Source: CAZNDN01 sp964571815 (lineage in GTDB: Bacteria; Fibrobacterota; Chitinivibrionia; Chitinivibrionales; WJKA01). Taken from it: 16,247 bases of DNA. Below the pieces are notes generated by a model that did no database searches, had not been told where the DNA came from, and worked only from the letters and a program-made list of their open reading frames with translations. A program made the translations under genes and the position numbers. Numbering within the stretch: the stretch's first letter is position 1; the number at the start of each line of letters is the position of its first letter. Below are positions 6,788 to 13,793 of the stretch, piece by piece. The stretch is from NCBI GenBank assembly GCA_964571815.1, contig CAZNDN010000094.1, positions 1 through 16,247 of the forward strand. Direction: 5' to 3'.

Positions 6788-8722
6788 TCATTCCAATCCC
6801 GTCACTTGTGCTTCCGTCTTCCGCCCGTCCATTATGATAATAACGGAACAACCAGTGATTCGTGCAGTACGGTCTGATGAGCGCAATTCCGGGTTTGCCG
6901 AGTATGCACCGATCCTGCTACCGTCAAGAGAAAAGACCGTTGCCGGCGAGGTGAAATCCGAAGGTACCCGAGTGAAGCTCACTCGTCTTGTTCCCTCTTT
7001 CGCGTTTGTGCTGCCTTCATCAAACACAAAATGATCGACATCGAGCAGAAGCCCGCTTTCACCGCTGAATTTCAGGTACAGGTCATGCACCCCGCCCGAT
7101 ACTTCACAGGTCGCGCTTTTCGTGACGAATTCATTCCACCCGCCGGTCCCCGATACCGTGCATGAGCCGATCATTGTACCGTCGACTGAATCCAGCAACA
7201 GCTCAATCGTGCCGCCCGACGTGTTACTCGAAACGCGGGCAGTGAAACTCGAAGCTCCGCCGGCGAAGTCGACGTTTCTGTACCGTGCCCATGTACCATC
7301 CTCGATCGAGCCGATTTTCCGGACGCCGGCACGATCGTAAATGCCCAGCCCGCTGTGATCGTCGTAATCCTCTGCTTCGATACGCGCAAAGGCGTCGAGG
7401 GTGTCTTCCGGCCGGGGGTTTGAACCGCTGTATCTTTCATTCTCATATACCCAGGGTCTGGAGCCTTTGGCATAATTTTCATGTCCGGCGATATCAAGGT
7501 CGCCGTCTCCGTCAAAATCGATGATAGTCGCGCTGTAGAGACCCTTGTTGGAACTGACGGTGACCGGACTGCCGAAATCCCCGCTTCCGTCGTTGTACCA
7601 TACCTTGATGTAGAACGGCGACACGAAACAATGTCCGATAATGATATCCAGGTCCCCGTCGTCATCAAGATCGCGCAGCTTCACCTGTCCGATATCGTTG
7701 AGGTTGCTTTTCACGGTAGTCCGGGACCAGTTCGTGTTGTCCGGAGTACCGCCCGGGTTGCGGTACCAGGCAAGAATATGGTCGGCGCCGCCACGGTAGT
7801 GTTCGGCCGGTGCCAGTACCAGATCCAGATCGCCGTCGCCGTCAATATCGCCCAAATCGTCCTTGGTGTTCTGATTGGTATTCTTGTACCCGGCATCGAT
7901 TTTGAGCTTGCTGTACGAACCGGTTCGCGGACTGGACGGGGCCATGAGCCAGTAGCCGGTAAACTCGATATCCGGTGTTCCGTCGCCGTTGATGTCGCCG
8001 ACGGCGAGCCCTTCGGATTGGTCGATTCCGGTATTGATTGACTTTCCGGTCCAGGAACCCATGTTGTTCTGAAAGAAGATGTGGATGGTATTCGGCACCA
8101 GACTGCGGCACACAATATCCGGTTTTCCATCCTGATCCATGTCGTCTACGGCCATGTCGTTTACGTGGTGCCATGGCTGCGTACTGGAAGTCACCCGCTT
8201 GTATTTCCACGATCCCGTTACCGCGGACGGCCCCGGATTTTCATAGACGTAGAGATCGCAGGCTTTGGTGGACCCGGAGTGATTGTCGGAACTGAGCGCG
8301 AGGTCAAGATCGCCGTCCTTATCAAAATCGTGCAGTTTGCAGGAACCGAGAAATGAGCGAAGCTGGTTGTCGTTGCCGAAATCATGCTTCTTCCAGGTCC
8401 CCTGGATGGTGGACGGCGCTTCGAACCATGCAAAAATGCTGCTGTTGGCATGTTTACCGCCACACAGCGCCACCACGTCGGCATGTCCGTCACCGTTTAC
8501 ATCCCCGGCATCCATCACCTGGACGCCGTTGGCTTTTCCTTCGGAAACGTCTTTACCCGGGCGGAATGACACGTCCGCCGTTGCTGCATGCTGCAATACA
8601 AGAAGAAGCGCGGGTATCGACAGAATGGATCGTGTGGGTAGACTCCCGAGAGACTCGTTGTTGTTTTTTCGACTCCTGCGCGAAGCGTAGATCGATCGGA
8701 GAGAGCTGAGTTTTGCGAGCAC
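6788..8722 (-). CDS. Secreted FG-GAP/VCBS beta-propeller protein with C-terminal CBM6
   Basis: 644 aa from a GTG at 8722 with AAGGA seven bases upstream; a TTG at 8770 is an alternative start giving 660 aa without a clear site. The hydrophobic signal segment (SILSIPALLLVLQHAATA, about 32-49) follows an unusually long basic stretch. Seven calcium-type D-x-[DN]-x-DG-x-x-D motifs mark a seven-bladed FG-GAP propeller, at about residues 74, 132, 194, 243, 292, 351 and 402. Residues 441-570 form a CBM6-like carbohydrate-binding module (FARIEAEDYDDHSG, WARYRNVDF, LLLDVDHFVF). A short tail, SPATVFSLDGSRIG onwards, looks like a reduced sorting-type domain. The CBM6 DNA is almost identical to that in the broken gene at 12660-13732. 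The protein is probably extracellular and glycan-binding; the ligand is unknown. Confidence 0.87.
   Translation of the reverse strand: MLAKLSSLRSIYASRRSRKNNNESLGSLPTRSILSIPALLLVLQHAATADVSFRPGKDVSEGKANGVQVMDAGDVNGDGHADVVALCGGKHANSSIFAWFEAPSTIQGTWKKHDFGNDNQLRSFLGSCKLHDFDKDGDLDLALSSDNHSGSTKACDLYVYENPGPSAVTGSWKYKRVTSSTQPWHHVNDMAVDDMDQDGKPDIVCRSLVPNTIHIFFQNNMGSWTGKSINTGIDQSEGLAVGDINGDGTPDIEFTGYWLMAPSSPRTGSYSKLKIDAGYKNTNQNTKDDLGDIDGDGDLDLVLAPAEHYRGGADHILAWYRNPGGTPDNTNWSRTTVKSNLNDIGQVKLRDLDDDGDLDIIIGHCFVSPFYIKVWYNDGSGDFGSPVTVSSNKGLYSATIIDFDGDGDLDIAGHENYAKGSRPWVYENERYSGSNPRPEDTLDAFARIEAEDYDDHSGLGIYDRAGVRKIGSIEDGTWARYRNVDFAGGASSFTARVSSNTSGGTIELLLDSVDGTMIGSCTVSGTGGWNEFVTKSATCEVSGGVHDLYLKFSGESGLLLDVDHFVFDEGSTNAKEGTRRVSFTRVPSDFTSPATVFSLDGSRIGAYSANPELRSSDRTARITGCSVIIIMDGRKTEAQVTGLE
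6934..7407. repeat. Copy 1 of a 474-bp nearly identical CBM6-coding repeat
   Basis: It aligns without gaps to 12809-13282 at a constant offset of 5875. The one difference I find is T at 6988 versus G at 12863, which is synonymous (AGA/CGA, Arg). Identity stops abruptly on both sides. The block codes for the whole CBM6 and its short linker, from DTLDAF to SPATV. Confidence 0.95.
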
Positions 8723-8729
8723 AGTTCTT

Positions 8730-8734
8730 TCCTT
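8730..8734 (-). promoter_or_regulatory. Ribosome binding site supporting the GTG start of the FG-GAP/CBM6 gene
   Basis: AAGGA (within AAAAGGAAAG) on the minus strand, seven bases before the GTG at 8722. The alternative TTG at 8770 sits only two bases after the previous gene's stop and has no comparable site. Confidence 0.55.
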
Positions 8735-8772
8735 TTGCACAAGGCAATGCCTCGTATCGTATGAAATCAAAG

Positions 8773-11700
8773 CTAACGCAACAGTGATATCTTTCTCGTC
8801 ACCACCGCATTCCCGGCCTTCAGACGGATCACATACGTCCCCGCATGAAGGTTCGCCCCGTCGTCTCGCCCGATGCGGAGCGAGTGGGTGCCCGCCTGCC
8901 GCTCGCCGTCCACGAGTCGCGTGACTCTTCGTCCCGCAAGCGAATAGGCATCAAGCAATACCCGGCTGTGCGGAGGGACGGTATAGGTGAGTGTGCGGTT
9001 GGTTACTATGATCCGCGGCGTTTGACGCGGTGTCAGGCTCCCGCGGGGCCGGCCGTCGACCTCGACCGCCAAATCCGTTTGTGCCACGATTTTCCCGTTC
9101 TCCACCGTAATGACCGTCGAGAAACGCCGGATATTGTCAAGCCCGTGGATGCGAAATACCGGATTGCTGTTACATCCCGCCGTCGGCATCAGCAGCACGT
9201 CTCCCTTCTTCAGGCCCGGCGTGGTGTTGTCGGGCACTTCGTAGACACTGCCGCCGAACTGCTCGCCGCAGAGAACCCAGGTAAGCGGATGAACGCCGGA
9301 GCTGTGGGGATGGTGGTGGCGAAGCGGATTGTTGGTAATGTACAGACCGCTCGTATCATACACGTGGATATGCGGACGCACTTCGGAAAAGAACAGTGCC
9401 CCACCGGCGACGCCCATGCCCCTGGATATCCGGGTGATTTCGCCGGCACCCGGGTTGGTGCTGTTGGCATGACGCACGTCCATGTGCCAGCGCAGCTTAC
9501 CGGTCGTCGTGTCCCAGGCGGCCAGCTTGTGACCGCCGTACGGTTCGGCTTGACCGGTGCCGTAATACTCCAGGATAACACCGTGCTTGTCTTCTATATT
9601 GCCATGTTGCCGTTTCTCGGTATTATAACCGACATAGACGGTCCCCTCTTTGTCGCAGAAAAAGGCGGTTGCCATCCATCCGCGCATGCCGGGAGGGTCC
9701 TGGAGCTTGTATTCGCGTCGCTCCCATTCATAGATCGGAACATCCACGCCGCCTATCGTCTCCCACCGCGGACGCATGAATTTCGGGGCACTGCCCGCCG
9801 GTCCCTGAAATTGGCAGCCGAGTTTCGGACAGTAGCCGTCAAACCAGGGGTGCTCTTCGTTCCAGGTCTCATGGTAGGGCGCCCCAGTAAAGGGCCAGCA
9901 GTGAATAACGGTCCCGTCCTCCAGTACCGTACCACTTTTTCCGTGGCCGGACTGGACGGCGATTCTGTAAGAGCTGAGAGTAATTTCATCGCCCGACCAC
10001 TGATGGTCCATGTTTTTATCGTGCCAATTGAAACCCCACTGAAACCCGTCAATGTCCCATTGTGCCGCTTCGGGGTCCTGTTGGAGGACCTGACGAATTT
10101 CCCTGTCGTGGATGTAATTACCGGCCGAAGACACCGGGTATACCTCGTGGGTCCGCGGATCGATGATTGTTGCCGCCGGCGTCTGACGGGTGATGATGTA
10201 CACCTTGCCGTTTCGTCTGATTGCCTTGAAATTCGTCCGGCTGCGATTTGTTTCCAGCGGATTAACCGCATGATATACCGCCTCGACCGTGTGCCGGCGG
10301 TCTTTCCAGTCGACGTTCAGTTTGTACATCTTGCCGCCATTGCCCACGCCGAAGTACACTTCGGAGGGATCGTCGGCCATGGGTACCGTATGCGCCCAGT
10401 AGTTTCCGTAGTCGAGAAACTCCCTGATCATGTCGCCGTCTTTGGAGAAATGCACGAGCCGCCAGGGAGGCATCATGTCGCACACCCAGAACGAGCCGTC
10501 ATAATCGACCGCGATATCACCGACATGGCCGAAACCCGCCGAACCGTCGTACGGTCCCCACGGTTCGCGGCCGCCGGCAACGCCGTAGGTTTGCAGCAGT
10601 TCACCCGCGGGAGAAAAGCGTTTGACCTGGGCATTCGAACCGAAGCGGAAACCGCGAAACTTCACCGGCATCGCCTCGCCGATGTATATCTCGCCGGTTT
10701 CGGGATGTACGTCGAGACGATAGGGTGACGACAGGGTCCCGTCGTCGGGGACCAGCACCGTGTACTGGTCGCTGTTCTTTGTATACTTGCGCAGGCTGTT
10801 GCCGCTGATCACCAGGCCGTTGCCGTCGTTGTCCACCGTCACACCGCACACATCGGTCACTTCGATCGGACTTCCCACGATATCACCGTTTTGCGGATCC
10901 AACCATACGATCCGCCCCTGTGGTTGTGAGCTGACGACCGTCGCGGAATCAATCCCCTTCAGCATCCAATGCCCCGGGCGCTCATGCAGTGCCTCCAGCA
11001 CTTCATTGAACCGTATGCTTGCCAGCATCGTCCCGTTGTTGACCGCCATGTCGGCGGCATGAAAATTTTCCATCAAGCGGTTTACCCCGGAAATCCCCTC
11101 GGGCAAATAATCCTCCAGAACGCTTTTCCACACTGCATCATACTCATCCGAAGAAGAGTAATACGAGACAGTGGAAGGGTACTTCCGCTTGATCTCCGAA
11201 GCGCCTGCCGGCAACGTATGAATACGGTCTCCAAAATTGTATCCGTAGAATGTACCATCATCGACGTCCGAGACCATGAATCCGGCAAAATTATACGGAT
11301 TATCCTTTTCCAGCAGCCGGGTGCCGTCACGTTTGATCTTTATCAGATGCGGTGCCGCACCCTCGTTGGGGATACAGGAAACAAAAACACCCTCCCGGTC
11401 AATAGCGATACCCGACTGCCCTGAATGCCCACCCGGCCACATGTGGTCACCGGCGGTACCGTCGTCCTGACCGATGCGCAGCATGAACTCGGCCTGAATG
11501 TCGCTGAAATGAATCCCCTTCACCGTGTATTTGCCGTCGGGGACGGTCAGGTTGACCGTGTCGGAGAGCCGGATTGGGTCGCGTTTGCAGTTCCAGAATT
11601 CCACATTCCGACCCATGCTGCGTTTCTGCGCAAACAGCAGTTTTTTCACGACGTACCCGGCGGTATCCGAGATGTGTATGGAGACGTTTCCGCTTGAAGG

Positions 11701-12615
11701 AAGGTCGTAGACTAGTGCGCCGGGATTAAAATCGGCAACTCCCTCGATATCCAGCGCCAGTACCGGAGCAAGAGCACTGCTGTCGTTGTCGGCGGAGGAG
11801 AACTTCGCCGTAGCATACCCACCGGACCCATTTCGCTTCTCAAGCCCCGGAATCCTGACCAGCAGGCCTTCGTTCTTCTCGGGAGTGGTGATCCACGAAA
11901 GGATAAAAGCGGGATCATTTATCGTGCACTCAACCCATGAACCTTCACGTGCCGCGCTGATTGTTCCGGTCGCCACCGGCTGAGCGCCATAGTCCACACC
12001 GGCCGTCCCGCAACCGGCCGATCCGGCCCATTGCTGATGCCGCAACTCTCCTTCACGGGGATCCCCGGGAGGATAGCCGGAATTATCATAGCACCTGTAG
12101 CTCCAACATGCCGCGCCCTTTTCCGGTGTACTACGGTCGGGAGAGGTCCCCGCCTTCCAGCTCGCGTTGTCGTCCGATACCCGGTAGACCTCGACGGTCT
12201 GCTCGCCCGCATCCATGGACATCCGGGAAAATGAAGCGCAATGGAGCTTCAACCGGGCCCCTTCAATAGTAGAGTGGGCCGTAAGCATGTCCTGAAGAAC
12301 CGAGCAATCAAAGCGAATAAGTATCCGTGTCGCACCTCCACCCGTGCGCGGCTCGTATCCCGCCGAGATCGTTCCATACTGCCCCGCGCTGTTGTGCGGT
12401 TCCGACTCCCGGATAGAGCAATCGGTGGCGCCGTTGTAAGGAGAACCCAGAAGCGAATTGTTCTGCTGCAAAACAAAGCTGCCAACGTCCGCCCGGAGGC
12501 CGGCGAAGGTCAAGGCGGTCGTCAGTACCATAACCGGTACAGGGAAAAAACGTCCCGCAATGAACGATGGAAGAGGACAACGGTTACCATTAAGTACATC
12601 ACACATTCGTTTCAT
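8773..12615 (-). CDS. Large secreted multi-domain protein: DNRLRE-like module, FlgD-like Ig domain, propeller, T9SS-type tail
   Basis: 1280 aa from the ATG at 12615, with GGAG six bases upstream. The longer open frame to 12741 overlaps the preceding gene's stop and is rejected. A signal segment (VPVMVLTTALTFAGLRA) covers about 26-42. Residues 45-290 resemble DNRLRE/CBM96-type modules: RILIRFDCSVL, then an A-R-L-K-L strand, a Trp-rich middle and a closing VLALDI strand. Residues 298-370 match a FlgD-like Ig fold (VSIHISDTAGYVVKKLL, then W, then GKYTVKG). Residues 375-1180 hold propeller strands, including DNDGNGLVIS (about 595) and DYDGSFWVCD (about 704). Residues 866-877 (DKNMDHQWSGDE) form an EF-hand-like loop. 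Residues 1200-1280 are the sorting-type tail (AYSLAGRRVTRLV, HAGTYVIRLKAG). It probably binds polysaccharide at the cell surface; no catalytic site is recognised. Confidence 0.86.
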   Translation of the reverse strand: MKRMCDVLNGNRCPLPSFIAGRFFPVPVMVLTTALTFAGLRADVGSFVLQQNNSLLGSPYNGATDCSIRESEPHNSAGQYGTISAGYEPRTGGGATRILIRFDCSVLQDMLTAHSTIEGARLKLHCASFSRMSMDAGEQTVEVYRVSDDNASWKAGTSPDRSTPEKGAACWSYRCYDNSGYPPGDPREGELRHQQWAGSAGCGTAGVDYGAQPVATGTISAAREGSWVECTINDPAFILSWITTPEKNEGLLVRIPGLEKRNGSGGYATAKFSSADNDSSALAPVLALDIEGVADFNPGALVYDLPSSGNVSIHISDTAGYVVKKLLFAQKRSMGRNVEFWNCKRDPIRLSDTVNLTVPDGKYTVKGIHFSDIQAEFMLRIGQDDGTAGDHMWPGGHSGQSGIAIDREGVFVSCIPNEGAAPHLIKIKRDGTRLLEKDNPYNFAGFMVSDVDDGTFYGYNFGDRIHTLPAGASEIKRKYPSTVSYYSSSDEYDAVWKSVLEDYLPEGISGVNRLMENFHAADMAVNNGTMLASIRFNEVLEALHERPGHWMLKGIDSATVVSSQPQGRIVWLDPQNGDIVGSPIEVTDVCGVTVDNDGNGLVISGNSLRKYTKNSDQYTVLVPDDGTLSSPYRLDVHPETGEIYIGEAMPVKFRGFRFGSNAQVKRFSPAGELLQTYGVAGGREPWGPYDGSAGFGHVGDIAVDYDGSFWVCDMMPPWRLVHFSKDGDMIREFLDYGNYWAHTVPMADDPSEVYFGVGNGGKMYKLNVDWKDRRHTVEAVYHAVNPLETNRSRTNFKAIRRNGKVYIITRQTPAATIIDPRTHEVYPVSSAGNYIHDREIRQVLQQDPEAAQWDIDGFQWGFNWHDKNMDHQWSGDEITLSSYRIAVQSGHGKSGTVLEDGTVIHCWPFTGAPYHETWNEEHPWFDGYCPKLGCQFQGPAGSAPKFMRPRWETIGGVDVPIYEWERREYKLQDPPGMRGWMATAFFCDKEGTVYVGYNTEKRQHGNIEDKHGVILEYYGTGQAEPYGGHKLAAWDTTTGKLRWHMDVRHANSTNPGAGEITRISRGMGVAGGALFFSEVRPHIHVYDTSGLYITNNPLRHHHPHSSGVHPLTWVLCGEQFGGSVYEVPDNTTPGLKKGDVLLMPTAGCNSNPVFRIHGLDNIRRFSTVITVENGKIVAQTDLAVEVDGRPRGSLTPRQTPRIIVTNRTLTYTVPPHSRVLLDAYSLAGRRVTRLVDGERQAGTHSLRIGRDDGANLHAGTYVIRLKAGNAVVTRKISLLR

Positions 12616-12621
12616 ACATGA

Positions 12622-12625
12622 CTCC
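12622..12625 (-). promoter_or_regulatory. Ribosome binding site of the 1280-aa gene
   Basis: GGAG (within CTGGAGTC) on the minus strand, six bases before the ATG at 12615, in the 44-nt gap after the Kelch/CBM6 gene. It supports this start over any upstream codon. Confidence 0.6.
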
Positions 12626-12659
12626 AGTAGTTGAATTTCCGGCCGTATATTTTCTTGTG

Positions 12660-13732
12660 TCAATTGCTTTCCATTATTGTCCGCTTCTTTGCGCCGTGTG
12701 CATACAGGACTATTACCGGCCCGACGCCGGTAGAAAGCCATGCTCGCCCGAAAGCCATGCTGCCTGTGTACTCAGACACCAGCCCTATTCTTCGCCCATT
12801 CACGGAATAGACCGTTGCCGGCGAGGTGAAATCCGAAGGTACCCGAGTGAAGCTCACTCGTCGTGTTCCCTCTTTCGCGTTTGTGCTGCCTTCATCAAAC
12901 ACAAAATGATCGACATCGAGCAGAAGCCCGCTTTCACCGCTGAATTTCAGGTACAGGTCATGCACCCCGCCCGATACTTCACAGGTCGCGCTTTTCGTGA
13001 CGAATTCATTCCACCCGCCGGTCCCCGATACCGTGCATGAGCCGATCATTGTACCGTCGACTGAATCCAGCAACAGCTCAATCGTGCCGCCCGACGTGTT
13101 ACTCGAAACGCGGGCAGTGAAACTCGAAGCTCCGCCGGCGAAGTCGACGTTTCTGTACCGTGCCCATGTACCATCCTCGATCGAGCCGATTTTCCGGACG
13201 CCGGCACGATCGTAAATGCCCAGCCCGCTGTGATCGTCGTAATCCTCTGCTTCGATACGCGCAAAGGCGTCGAGGGTGTCTTGGGGTTGTGGTTCCGCGG
13301 CAGATCGGGGCCCCGGCGCCAGGTATTGTCTTTCACGTTGTAGACATCGACCCGTTTGGTATAGGTTCCGTTGTTGAGCTTGCCGCCGCATACCCACACC
13401 TCGTTGCCGTACACGGACGAACCGCACGTAACATGGTGCCGCTGGAACGACATTTTTCCCACATGGGTCCATGAGTTGGCCCGGGGATTGTACTTTTCGA
13501 TGTGAGCCGGTCCCGAAGTATGGTTGTGAATACCTCCGAGGATATATATCTCACCCTTGTAAACAAAATTGGCGTGTTCACCCCGTTTTCGGATTATGTC
13601 TTTTTGTGCCGCCCGGGGGGAGGCGGACAACGTGCCGGTGGGGAATGAAACGAGGAAGCCGTGCGAGATCATCACCGGAAGAAGGATGGTCCTGATTGCA
13701 TTGGCTGGTGGTTGATGCCGGTAATTTATCAT
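12660..13732 (-). pseudogene. Kelch-repeat/CBM6 secreted protein gene with a one-base frameshift at the module junction
   Basis: From the ATG at 13732 (an ATG at 13744 is also possible; neither has a strong ribosome site) the frame encodes a signal segment (AIRTILLPVMISHGFLVSF) and two Kelch repeats at about 52-99 and 100-146, each with ILGG or VCGG and a later Y-N and W. At RNHNP (about 146-150) the frame runs into the CBM6 DNA out of register. The CBM6 and its tail stay open in another frame down to the TGA at 12660. Adding one C to the CCCC run (GGGG at 13283-13286 on the plus strand) would give RNHNPQDTLDAFARIEAEDY and a 357-aa fusion. Two repeats are too few for a normal Kelch propeller of five to seven blades. 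The tail (SPATVYSVNGRRIG) is homologous to, but diverged from, that of the FG-GAP gene. A real frameshift or a read/assembly error are both possible. Confidence 0.8.
12809..13282. repeat. Copy 2 of the 474-bp CBM6-coding repeat
   Basis: Counterpart of 6934-7407, same orientation, one synonymous mismatch. Its right boundary coincides with the point where Kelch coding ends and lies immediately beside the C run responsible for the frameshift. Confidence 0.95.
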
Positions 13733-13793
13733 ATTGCTTTCCATTTGAATGATGTCACGTGATTGCCGGGCTGCCAGTCTCGTTAACGCCACC

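Noticed and set aside
8845..10728. 627-aa open frame on the plus strand
   Set aside because: It lies wholly antisense to the 1280-aa gene, has no ribosome site or recognisable domain, and its residue pattern is what the complement of a GC-rich coding frame gives.
12663..13745. 13-bp direct repeat (ATTGCTTTCCATT at 12663-12675 and 13733-13745) flanking the Kelch/CBM6 gene, suggestive of a target-site duplication
   Set aside because: A match of this length is expected about once or twice by chance in 16 kb, and there is no transposase, terminal inverted repeat or other mobile-element trace.
13755..13762. TCACGTGA palindrome upstream of the Kelch/CBM6 gene
   Set aside because: A single 8-base palindrome with no second copy and no promoter elements nearby; not enough for an operator call.
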